6,158 nucleotides of DNA from an uncultured Collinsella sp. (lineage in GTDB: Bacteria > Actinomycetota > Coriobacteriia > Coriobacteriales > Coriobacteriaceae): positions 1 through 6,158 of the forward strand of contig USMR01000058.1 of the NCBI GenBank assembly GCA_900555815.1, given 5' to 3'. The notes beneath the pieces are model-generated. The model searched no databases, had not been told where the DNA came from, and saw only the letters and a program-made list of their open reading frames with translations. Made by a program: the position numbers and the translations under genes. Positions 1 through 5,722 of the stretch are shown in pieces (the first letter of the stretch is position 1; each line of letters starts with the position of its first letter).

Positions 1-1868
1 ACTGTCGTCTTGATGCTAGGCATTCGGTAATTGGGAAGCTCCATGATAAATGGCACCGGATCGCCCTTAAATGCCGTGCGGTTGAGCACCAAAGCCGCAA
101 TGCAGCCGACCACGATACCGATCAGATAGAGCGAGACCATGGCGGGAACCGTCGCCTGTGGGAAAAACGCCCCGCACAGCAGACCGTAGACCGGCAACTT
201 GGCCGAGCAGCTCATGAACGGCGTGAGCATGACCGTCATCTTGCGGTCGTGCTCGGATGGGAGCGTACGGGTCGACATGATAGCCGGCACGGTGCAGCCA
301 AACCCGACGAGCATGGGCACAAAGCTGCGGCCCGACAGGCCAAAACGACGCAGCACCTTATCCATGACAAAGGCGACGCGCGCCATGTAGCCCGAGTCTT
401 CCAGAATGGAGAGGAACAAGAAGAGCACGACGATAATCGGCAGGAAGGTCAGCACGCTGCCCACACCCGTAAGCACACCGTCGACAGCCAGCGAGCGCAC
501 CACGTCGTTGGTGCCGAACGCCTTGAGGCCCGCATCGGCCGAGGCGATGATGGCAGCGATGCCGTCCTCCATGAGTCCCTGCAACGCCGCGCCGATCACG
601 CCAAACGTCAGCCAAAAGACGAGGCCCATGATCACCAGAAACGCCGGAATGGCTGTGTAACGACCTGTCAGGATGCGGTCAATCTTGACGGAGCGCACGT
701 GCTCGCGGCTCTCGTGCGGCTTGACGACGCAACGCCCGCACACGTCGCCGATAAAGCTAAAACGCATATCGGCCAGCGCAGATAGGCGGTCGGTGCCGGC
801 CTCGCCCTCCATCTGGGTGATGATGTGCTCGATAGCGTCGAGCTCATTGCGATCCAGGTGAAGCGCCTCGGTTACCAGCTCATCGCCCTCGACCAGCTTG
901 GTCGCCGCAAAGCGCACCGGGATGTGCGCCGTCACGGCATGGTCCTCGATCAGGTTAGCAATACCGTGGATGCAGCGATGCAGCGCACCGCCGTCCGGAC
1001 CGTCGGGCGCGCAAAAGTCCAGGCGACCAGGGCGCTCGCGGAACCGCGCCACGTGCAGGGCGTGGTCCACCAGCTCGCCGATGCCCTCGTTGCGGGCAGC
1101 GCTAATGGGGACAACGGGCACGCCCAACAGGCTCTCGAGCAAGTTGACGTCCACGGCGCCGCCGTTGGCGGTCACCTCGTCCATCATGTTGAGCGCGATG
1201 ACCATAGGACGGTCAAGCTCCATGAGCTGCAGTGTCAGGTACAGGTTGCGCTCGATGTTGGTGGCGTCAATGATGTCGATGATGGCGTCCGGACGCTCGT
1301 CGAGGATGAACTGACGGCTCACGACCTCCTCGCCTGTGTACGGCGACAGGGAGTAAATGCCGGGCAGGTCGGTAACGCTCGCCTCGGGATGGTTACGGTT
1401 GGTGCCATCTTTGCGGTCGACCGTCACGCCGGGAAAGTTACCGACATGCTGGTTGGAGCCCGTCAGCTGGTTGAATAACGTGGTCTTGCCGCAGTTTTGG
1501 TTGCCGGCGAGGGCAAAGTGCAGCGGCGCGCCCTCTGGCACGGCCGTCTTTGCCGCACGGGGCGAATACGTCCCCTCGCCCAGGGCCGGATGCTCCGTCG
1601 TGCCGATTGCGGCGTTAGCGCGCGGACCCGTATCGGTGTCGTGAATACCCACGAGCTCGATGCGAGCGGCATCGTCCTTACGCAGTGTCAACTCGTAGCC
1701 ACGCAGGCGGATCTCGAGCGGGTCACCCATGGGGGCGTACTTCATCATGGTGACTTCGGTGCCCGGCGTTAGACCCATGTCCAAAATATGCTGTCGGAGT
1801 GCCTGATCGTCCGATGCCACCGATGCGACAACGGCGTCCTTTCCAATCTCGAGTGTATCGAGCTTCAC
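1..1868 (-). CDS. feoB: FeoA-FeoB fusion ferrous iron transporter (C-terminus cut by window edge)
   Basis: Inner-membrane GTP-dependent Fe(II) uptake protein. The 622 visible residues read in order as follows. A FeoA-like SH3 domain covers about 1-76 (ILDMGLTPGTEV, then LRGYELTLR), followed by a variable linker at about 77-113. The G domain has G1 GNQNCGKT at 122-129, a G2 threonine in GVTV (149), G3 DLPG at 167-170, G4 NMMD at 227-230 and G5 ISA at 255-257. A helical GDI-type region runs to about 390. The membrane core starts near 403, with hydrophobic spans at about 403-424, 470-488 and 576-596, and the Gate motifs FVPMLVGFGCTVPA (516-529) and LTPFMSCSAKLP (548-559). The GTG start at 1868 is chosen because GGGGGAGG lies 9 bases upstream and it begins the FeoA domain. 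FeoB proteins normally continue past this point, so roughly the last 100 or more residues lie outside the window. The family call is very secure; the fused FeoA is read directly from the open frame. Confidence 0.95.
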   Translation of the reverse strand, partial: MKLDTLEIGKDAVVASVASDDQALRQHILDMGLTPGTEVTMMKYAPMGDPLEIRLRGYELTLRKDDAARIELVGIHDTDTGPRANAAIGTTEHPALGEGTYSPRAAKTAVPEGAPLHFALAGNQNCGKTTLFNQLTGSNQHVGNFPGVTVDRKDGTNRNHPEASVTDLPGIYSLSPYTGEEVVSRQFILDERPDAIIDIIDATNIERNLYLTLQLMELDRPMVIALNMMDEVTANGGAVDVNLLESLLGVPVVPISAARNEGIGELVDHALHVARFRERPGRLDFCAPDGPDGGALHRCIHGIANLIEDHAVTAHIPVRFAATKLVEGDELVTEALHLDRNELDAIEHIITQMEGEAGTDRLSALADMRFSFIGDVCGRCVVKPHESREHVRSVKIDRILTGRYTAIPAFLVIMGLVFWLTFGVIGAALQGLMEDGIAAIIASADAGLKAFGTNDVVRSLAVDGVLTGVGSVLTFLPIIVVLFLFLSILEDSGYMARVAFVMDKVLRRFGLSGRSFVPMLVGFGCTVPAIMSTRTLPSEHDRKMTVMLTPFMSCSAKLPVYGLLCGAFFPQATVPAMVSLYLIGIVVGCIAALVLNRTAFKGDPVPFIMELPNYRMPSIKTT

Positions 1869-1909
1869 GTCCGTGTTCCTCCCCCGGCGCCCATAGGGCG
1901 TTGTATTTA

Positions 1910-1944
1910 TGTTCACCATGGCTAACCGTTTGCCATGGCTAACC
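1910..1944. promoter_or_regulatory. Tandem imperfect palindromes, candidate iron-repressor (DtxR/IdeR-like) operator for feo
   Basis: The 12-mer CCATGGCTAACC occurs twice, at 1916-1927 and 1933-1944, exactly 17 bases apart. Each copy is the right half of an imperfect 18-bp palindrome of the form GGTTAGCCATGGCTAACC; the left half matches 6 of 9 positions in the first copy and 7 of 9 in the second. The half-site GGTTAGCC/GGCTAACC resembles the core of known DtxR/IdeR boxes, and this family commonly represses feo genes when iron is plentiful. The site lies about 42-76 bases upstream of the feoB start. The regulator's identity is inferred; the repeat is seen directly. Confidence 0.5.
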
Positions 1945-1958
1945 AATTGTAACCATGC

Positions 1959-1988
1959 ATGATAGCGCGAACACACAACGACGTTCAA
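1959..1988 (-). promoter_or_regulatory. Possible feo promoter
   Basis: On the minus strand, TTGAAC (bases 1983-1988) and TATCAT (1959-1964) are separated by 18 bases, a fair match to a sigma-70-type promoter. It would start transcription near 1952, giving a leader of about 85 bases before the feoB GTG. The doubled CCATGGCTAACC site would then lie just downstream of the start point. Judged by eye only. Confidence 0.4.
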
Positions 1989-2027
1989 TCGACAGATCGG
2001 TGCGATGGGGACAGGCAGGAGAGTTCA

Positions 2028-2227
2028 GGGCCATAGTTTCCCGATGAGGCCTCTCGGGGAAACTACATCCCAGAATTCTGACTCGAAACGGGATATGGTT
2101 TCCCTAACAGGCCTCTTACGGAAAATGCATCCCAGAATCCCCGCTCGAAACGGGACGCGCTTTCCCAGTCGAGGCCCTATGGGAAACTGCGTCCCACCTT
2201 GAAAGGCAAAACTGGGACGCAGTTTCC
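2028..2227. repeat. 62-bp tandem repeat array with internal inverted repeats (about 3.2 units)
   Basis: Units begin at 2028, 2090, 2152 and 2214, exactly 62 bases apart; the last is cut short. Each starts with a GGG...TTTCCC block (for example GGGACGCGCTTTCCC at 2152), then a centre containing AGGCCT or GAGGCCC. The mirrored block GGAAA...TCCCA follows at 2058-2072, 2120-2134 and 2182-2196. Units 1 and 2 share the ending CTCGAAAC. Blocks can pair within a unit (TTTCCC with GGGAAA) or with the next unit. The best case is GGAAACTGCGTCCCA (2182-2196) against its perfect 15-base complement at 2213-2227, across a 16-base loop. Function unknown. It may belong to a dispersed intergenic repeat family, which one window cannot show. 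Confidence 0.85.
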
Positions 2228-2239
2228 GGGCGGGGCATC

Positions 2240-2315
2240 AAAAACGAAGTTGCGGTGGAATAGTTCCTGGATGGGCTGGTTGATGCCCCAGATCGGAGCT
2301 ATTTCACCGCAAGTT
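2240..2315 (-). terminator. Likely rho-independent terminator of the hydrolase transcript (long inverted repeat)
   Basis: The arms 2247-2267 and 2295-2315 are complementary at 18 of 21 positions (core TTGCGGTG/CACCGCAA) across a 27-base loop. On the minus strand the stem is followed by CG and then TTTTT (bases 2240-2244), in the right place just after the hydrolase stop at 2342. The loop carries GGGGCATC on the minus strand (2282-2289), which is complementary to GATGCCCC lying beyond the T-run (2232-2239), so an alternative pairing is possible. The large loop is unusual for a simple terminator; a mobile hairpin repeat is the other option. Confidence 0.55.
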
Positions 2316-2341
2316 ATTGAAGGGCTGGGATGCCCGTCCTC

Positions 2342-3241
2342 TTACAGATGGCGCTCCAGGAAGCGGAAGGCTAGGCGAATCCAGGGACGGACCGCCACCT
2401 GCTTGTCCTCGTTGTCGACCGCGGTGTTGGCGTTGCCGAGCGAAAGGCCGTGACCACCCTGGTCGAAGACGTGCATCTCGCATGCAACGCCCTCCTCGGC
2501 CATGCGCTGCGCAAACGGGTATACCTGCGCGATCGGCGCCGTCTTGTCGTCGGACACGCCCCACACAAAGGTCGGTGGCATCTGACGCGAAACATGCGTG
2601 GTGGGGCAGATGTCGGCCAGATGCTCGTCAGTTGCCTCGCCGCCCGTCACCATCGACAGGTAGTCGTTGAGCAAATCGCGTCCCGTCTTGCCGCCCGTCT
2701 TGGGCACGCGCAAGTCAATGCGCGGATCGCGCGTCTGCATGTCGCGCACATAGGCAAAGTCGAGCAATGGATAGCCCAGCACCACGGCATCGGGACGAAT
2801 GTCGTCCGGACGCGCCCCGGCAAGTGCCGCAAAGGGGCCGGTCTTCCACTGTGTTGCCAGCGAGGCGCAAATCATGCCGCCAGCAGAAAAGCCCACGACG
2901 CACACGCGCTTAGGATCGACATGCCACTCGTCGGCGTTGGCGCGCACCGTGGCGACCATCTTGGCAAGATCTGCCTGGGGGTGCGGAAAGCTCACGTCAC
3001 CCGTAGAACTCGTGACATAGTTGAGCACAAAGGCCTGGTAACCGTGATCCAAAAACGCAAACGCCACAGGATCCTGCTCATGCGGAGCGATATGCGTAAA
3101 CGCACCTCCGCCACAGATAATCACCGCGGGGCGGCGGCCATTCGGTTTATCGGGCAACGGCTCGGCACCCAAATACGTAAACGTCGCCGGATAATCCTCG
3201 GTCGGCTCCTCGCCCCACAGCGCATGGTTCTCGACAATCAT
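2342..3241 (-). CDS. Alpha/beta-hydrolase, esterase/lipase-like (Aes/BD-FAE type)
   Basis: A 299-residue serine hydrolase, probably a carboxylic-ester hydrolase of the acetyl-esterase type; the true substrate cannot be read from sequence. The oxyanion-hole motif is CGGGAFTHI at 43-51, standing where relatives have HGGG. The nucleophile elbow is GFSAGG at 117-122, giving Ser119. The acid is Asp231 or Asp232 in WGVSDDKTAP, and the base is His264 in GGHGLSLG. Spacing and length are normal for the family. No signal peptide or membrane span is visible, so it should be cytoplasmic. The ATG at 3241 is chosen because GAAGGGAG lies just upstream and homology-like sequence begins there; the frame stays open 69 codons further upstream, but that part reads through the promoter region. 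It stands alone between feoB and the divergent PTS gene, so context does not name a substrate. Confidence 0.9.
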   Translation of the reverse strand: MIVENHALWGEEPTEDYPATFTYLGAEPLPDKPNGRRPAVIICGGGAFTHIAPHEQDPVAFAFLDHGYQAFVLNYVTSSTGDVSFPHPQADLAKMVATVRANADEWHVDPKRVCVVGFSAGGMICASLATQWKTGPFAALAGARPDDIRPDAVVLGYPLLDFAYVRDMQTRDPRIDLRVPKTGGKTGRDLLNDYLSMVTGGEATDEHLADICPTTHVSRQMPPTFVWGVSDDKTAPIAQVYPFAQRMAEEGVACEMHVFDQGGHGLSLGNANTAVDNEDKQVAVRPWIRLAFRFLERHL

Positions 3242-3260
3242 ATGTGCTCCCTTCGCGCAA

Positions 3261-3288
3261 ATTATGCGCCCTTGTTTTTCGCCTTCAA
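3261..3288 (-). promoter_or_regulatory. Possible hydrolase promoter overlapping a small palindrome
   Basis: On the minus strand, TTGAAG (3283-3288) and CATAAT (3261-3266) are 16 bases apart, a reasonable promoter match. It would give a very short leader of about 13 bases. The -10 element sits partly inside GCGCA-AATTA-TGCGC (3255-3269), a 5+5 inverted repeat that could bind a regulator. Weak, visual evidence only. Confidence 0.3.
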
Positions 3289-3367
3289 GCGTACCCCACT
3301 TGAACCCGTGGCGCAGAAACACTCCGGCAATAAGTTTCCCTTCAACTGATATATCACATAATCCCAG

Positions 3368-3396
3368 TTCAGAGGTATCGTTGAGCAGCGTAGAAT
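3368..3396 (+). promoter_or_regulatory. Possible promoter of the PTS IIA gene
   Basis: TTCAGA (3368-3373) and TAGAAT (3391-3396) are separated by 17 bases. The -10 matches the consensus at 5 of 6 positions and the -35 at 4 of 6. Transcription would start near 3403, leaving a leader of about 80 bases that includes the GAAACGTTTC palindrome. Confidence 0.35.
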
Positions 3397-3427
3397 AGGG
3401 GCGTTGACCAAGCCGCGAAACACATGT

Positions 3428-3437
3428 GAAACGTTTC
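3428..3437. promoter_or_regulatory. GAAACGTTTC palindrome, possible LacI-family operator
   Basis: A perfect 10-bp palindrome centred on CG lies 48 bases before the PTS IIA start, next to a second palindrome, CACATGTG (3421-3428). CG-centred palindromes with AAACGTTT cores are typical operators of LacI/CcpA-family sugar regulators, which suits a PTS gene. It fits the full CcpA cre consensus only partly, so a local regulator is as likely. Confidence 0.35.
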
Positions 3438-3484
3438 CGGCAAACCAAACGCGCGATATGCGCCTATTTAAGTTGGAGGCAACT

Positions 3485-4048
3485 ATGGGTCTGCTCGATT
3501 CGCTTAAGTCCACCTTCACCTCGACCGGCGAGGCGTCCGTTCCGCCCGCAGCAAGCTTCGCTACCCGCGAAGGCGTCATCTATGCCCCCGTCAACGGCGT
3601 GCTCGTCAACCTGGACGAGGTTCCCGACGAGACGATCGCCTCGGGCATGCTTGGCCAGGGCTATGGCATCGAGCCCATTACCGGCACCATCTATGCGCCC
3701 GCCAACGGCCGCATCGGTGCCACCACTGTCACCAACCACTCCATCGGCATGATTACCGAGGACGGCCTGCGCGTGTTCATCCATGTCGGCCTGGGCACCG
3801 TGGAAATGAACGGCAAGGGTTTTGCCCGCTTTGTCGAGATGGGCGATGTGGTCAAGGCAGGCCAGCCGCTCATCAGCTTCGACCGCGAGGCCATTAAGGC
3901 CGCTGGTCACGAGGACATCGTGACCGTCATCGTCTCCGAGCTCGATCGTCTTAAGAGCATCGACCATGTCGGCGAGTCTGGAACGCTTATCGGCGGCAAC
4001 CCGCTCGTCAAGCTTGGCGACCCGCTGCTGGTAGCCAAGACCAAGTAG
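3485..4048 (+). CDS. crr: PTS glucose-family IIA component (stand-alone EIIA-Glc)
   Basis: A soluble 187-residue phosphocarrier that takes phosphate from HPr and passes it to the IIB domain of a sugar permease. The single-domain beta-barrel fold is recognisable from [12 protein letters not shown] (32-43), APANGRIG (71-78), TNHSIGM with His85, and the active-site segment [17 protein letters not shown] (97-113). His100 is the expected phosphorylated residue and His85 its partner, matching the two histidines of E. coli IIA-Glc. [10 protein letters not shown] (173-182) closes the domain. The ATG at 3485 has GGAGG five bases upstream; an earlier in-frame ATG at 3404 has no such site and would add 27 unlike residues. 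No IIB, IIC, HPr or enzyme I gene lies nearby, so it must serve a permease encoded elsewhere. It might also have a regulatory role, as in other bacteria, but nothing here shows that. Confidence 0.93.
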   Translation: MGLLDSLKSTFTSTGEASVPPAASFATREGVIYAPVNGVLVNLDEVPDETIASGMLGQGYGIEPITGTIYAPANGRIGATTVTNHSIGMITEDGLRVFIHVGLGTVEMNGKGFARFVEMGDVVKAGQPLISFDREAIKAAGHEDIVTVIVSELDRLKSIDHVGESGTLIGGNPLVKLGDPLLVAKTK

Positions 4049-4085
4049 CCAGGCCCCGCGCCACACAGCCAAAAGGCACCTCGTC

Positions 4086-4123
4086 AAGCGCCCGCGACCA
4101 TTTGGCCGCGGGCGCTTTTCGTT
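4086..4123 (+). terminator. Rho-independent terminator after the PTS IIA gene
   Basis: AAGCGCCCGCG (4086-4096) and CGCGGGCGCTT (4107-4117) form a perfect 11-bp GC-rich stem, with two more CC/GG pairs possible inside and an ATTT loop. The T-rich tail TTTTCGTTT starts within the stem end. It lies 37 bases after the stop codon and separates this gene from asnS. Confidence 0.9.
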
Positions 4124-4174
4124 TGAAAAACCATCCCGCCAATGCCTTATCTGTATAGCCCAAATGAGACGAGC

Positions 4175-4183
4175 TGCTAGAAT
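4175..4183 (+). promoter_or_regulatory. Possible asnS promoter (extended -10)
   Basis: TGCTAGAAT matches an extended -10 element (TGnTATAAT) with one mismatch in the hexamer. No good -35 is visible at normal spacing, as is common for extended -10 promoters. It would start transcription about 40 bases before asnS. No T-box-like leader is present in the short space after the upstream terminator. Confidence 0.4.
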
Positions 4184-4229
4184 AACGAACTGTATGGATA
4201 ACTATCATTCAACCGTTATGGGAGGATAC

Positions 4230-5636
4230 GTGAACCGCACCAAAATCGCGCAGCTCTATGCCGATGCCGAGTCGCTCGGCGGCCAAACCGTCACCGTCGC
4301 CGGCTGGGTCAAGTCCGTCCGCGACATGAAGAACTTTGGCTTTGTTACGCTCAACGACGGCAGCTGCTTCCGCGACCTGCAGGTCGTCATGAACCGCGAG
4401 GCACTCGACAACTACGACGAGATCGCCCATCAAAACGTCTCGGCCGCACTCATTTGCACCGGCACCGTCAAGCTGACCCCCGATGCGCCCCAGCCTTTCG
4501 AGCTTTCTGCCACCTCCATCGAGGTCGAGGGCACGAGCGCCCCGGATTACCCGCTGCAGAAGAAGCGCGCAACCGTCGAGTTCCTGCGCACCCAGCAGCA
4601 CCTGCGCCCGCGCACCAACCTGTTCCGCGCCGTGTTCCGCATCCGCTCTGTCGCGGCTGCCGCCATCCACCGCTTCTTCCAGGAGCAGGGCTTTGTCTAC
4701 GTCAACACCCCCATCATCACCGGCTCTGACTGCGAGGGCGCGGGCGAAATGTTCCAAGTTACAACACTTGATTTGAACAATGTCCCTAAGAATGATGACG
4801 GAACAGTTGATTATTCACAGGACTTCTTCGGCAAACAGGCAAACCTTACAGTAAGCGGTCAGCTTAATGTTGAAACATACTGTATGGCATTTAGAAATGT
4901 TTACACATTCGGTCCTACATTCAGAGCCGAAAATTCAAATACAACACGTCATGCGGCTGAATTTTGGATGATTGAGCCTGAAATCGCATTCGCAGACCTA
5001 AAAGACGATATGGAACTTGCAGAGGATATGCTAAAGTATATCATTAACTATTGTCTTGAAAATGCTCCCGAAGAAATGCAGTTCTTCAATCAATTTATCG
5101 ACAAGGAACTTCTTGACCGTCTAAACCACGTTGTAAACAGTGAGTTTGCTCATGTAACATATACAGAGGCTGTAAATATACTTATCGAAGATTCAAAAGC
5201 CGGTAAGGTTAAGTTTGACAATAAGGTGGAATGGGGCTGCGATTTACAGACAGAACACGAAAGATACCTTACAGAACAGGTATTTAAGCGTCCGTTGTTT
5301 GTAACAGATTATCCGAAGGAAATCAAGGCTTTCTATATGAAACTTAACGATGACCAAAAGCCGGTTGCGGCTTTGGACTTGCTTGTTCCGGGCATCGGAG
5401 AAATCATCGGCGGAAGCCAGAGAGAAGAAAATTACGACGTACTTGTTGAAAGAATGAAAGAACTTGGCCTTAAGGAAGAAGATTATAATTTCTATCTTGA
5501 CCTTCGCAGATACGGAACAAACAAACACGCAGGTTTCGGTCTTGGCTTTGAAAGAGCTGTTATGTATATTACAGGTGTTTCTAACATTCGTGACGTACTT
5601 CCGTTCCCAAGAACAGTCGGTACTGCCGAATATTAA
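4230..5636 (+). CDS. asnS: Asparaginyl-tRNA synthetase, hybrid of two genomes
   Basis: Cytoplasmic class II synthetase that charges tRNA-Asn. The 468 residues match the usual length of about 465. An OB-fold anticodon-binding domain lies at about 20-100 ([19 protein letters not shown]). Conserved HLRPRT is at 124-129, a motif-1 region at about 145-175, motif 2 [15 protein letters not shown] at 231-245 and motif 3 [13 protein letters not shown] at 437-449 with Arg442. The GTG at 4230 follows GGGAGG closely (4-base gap) and starts at NRTKIAQLY; an upstream frame extension to 4164 lacks a ribosome site. The oddity is a sharp switch near codons 172-177. Before it all 12 arginines are CGC; after it 8 of 13 are AGA, 4 CGT and 1 CGC. 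One 60-base line before the switch is 70% GC and one after is 35%. The frame and catalytic motifs stay intact, so the family call is firm, but the gene as written probably exists in neither organism. Confidence 0.93.
   Translation: MNRTKIAQLYADAESLGGQTVTVAGWVKSVRDMKNFGFVTLNDGSCFRDLQVVMNREALDNYDEIAHQNVSAALICTGTVKLTPDAPQPFELSATSIEVEGTSAPDYPLQKKRATVEFLRTQQHLRPRTNLFRAVFRIRSVAAAAIHRFFQEQGFVYVNTPIITGSDCEGAGEMFQVTTLDLNNVPKNDDGTVDYSQDFFGKQANLTVSGQLNVETYCMAFRNVYTFGPTFRAENSNTTRHAAEFWMIEPEIAFADLKDDMELAEDMLKYIINYCLENAPEEMQFFNQFIDKELLDRLNHVVNSEFAHVTYTEAVNILIEDSKAGKVKFDNKVEWGCDLQTEHERYLTEQVFKRPLFVTDYPKEIKAFYMKLNDDQKPVAALDLLVPGIGEIIGGSQREENYDVLVERMKELGLKEEDYNFYLDLRRYGTNKHAGFGLGFERAVMYITGVSNIRDVLPFPRTVGTAEY
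4743..4758. other. Composition breakpoint within asnS (probable assembly junction)
   Basis: Codons up to GGC at 4743-4745 follow the GC-rich pattern; from GTT at 4758 onward they follow the AT-rich pattern. The bases between (GAAATGTTCCAA) fit either side. They encode part of the highly conserved EGAGEMF segment of AsnRS, a natural place for two unrelated asnS genes to share sequence and be joined wrongly. The changed composition continues through the end of asnS, the spacer and the next gene, so it is not a local patch. Confidence 0.85.
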
Positions 5637-5672
5637 TCAAGACAAAACTATAGCGGTTTTGACTACTATTTT

Positions 5673-5694
5673 AAGAGGCTGCTTGCAGCCTCTT
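5673..5694 (+). terminator. Hairpin after asnS, likely weak terminator
   Basis: AAGAGGCTGC (5673-5682) and GCAGCCTCTT (5685-5694) are perfect complements, giving a nine-pair stem with a CTTG tetraloop, 36 bases after the asnS stop. The tail (GATTTATATAAA) is only moderately T-rich on the plus strand, while the other strand offers TTAAAATAG. It may act in either direction. A weaker inverted repeat, CAAAAC/GTTTTG, lies just upstream (5643-5661). Confidence 0.55.
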
Positions 5695-5722
5695 GATTTA
5701 TATAAAGAAAGGTATGATTTTT

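Larger units (their letters stand above)
1869..2341. other. Gene-free region between feoB and the hydrolase
   Basis: No convincing coding sequence lies here. The only open frame (about 2005-2202, plus strand) merely reads through the tandem repeat. The region contains, from left to right, the feo ribosome site, a candidate operator and promoter, a 62-bp-period repeat array (2028-2227) and a long inverted repeat (2247-2315). It separates two minus-strand genes, so the right part is the 3' end of the hydrolase transcript and the left part is the feo control region. Confidence 0.8.

Noticed and set aside
249..1478. Long plus-strand open frames (249-785 and 825-1478) opposite feoB
   Set aside because: They are antisense shadows of a strongly conserved FeoB frame. 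Their translations are rich in His, Arg, Gln and Asp without recognisable domains, as expected opposite GC-rich coding DNA.
2005..2202. 65-codon plus-strand open frame through the tandem repeat
   Set aside because: It only reads through the repeat units, has no clear ribosome site, and its codons follow the 62-base repeat, whose length is not a multiple of three, so the units are translated in different frames.
2028..2227. CRISPR array
   Set aside because: The period is a constant 62 bases and similarity runs across the whole unit. There are no identical short repeats alternating with unique spacers, and no cas genes are in view.
2450..3349. 299-codon plus-strand open frame opposite the hydrolase
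   Set aside because: The minus-strand frame has a complete Ser-Asp-His hydrolase with a ribosome site. The plus-strand product is low-complexity Arg/His-rich sequence without motifs.
3242..3448. 69-residue N-terminal extension of the hydrolase
   Set aside because: The frame is open, but the added part covers the divergent promoter region, has no ribosome site at its ATG (3448), and does not resemble hydrolase sequence. The ATG at 3241 has a good GAAGGGAG.
3464..4087. 207-codon minus-strand open frame opposite the PTS IIA gene
   Set aside because: The plus-strand product is an unmistakable IIA-Glc with both histidines. The antisense frame starts inside the downstream terminator region and has no domain features.
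4124..4229. T-box riboswitch controlling asnS
   Set aside because: Only about 100 bases lie between the upstream terminator and the start codon, and I see no T-box core sequence or terminator/antiterminator pair. An extended -10 promoter fits better.
4164..4229. Upstream start of asnS at ATG 4164, 4194 or 4218
   Set aside because: None has a ribosome site before it. The first lies upstream of the candidate -10, and AsnRS sequence begins at the GTG at 4230.
4740..4760. Mobile-element or intein insertion as the cause of the composition change
   Set aside because: There is no target duplication, inverted end, integrase or splicing motif. The reading frame and AsnRS sequence continue without added residues, and the changed composition never returns to the original.
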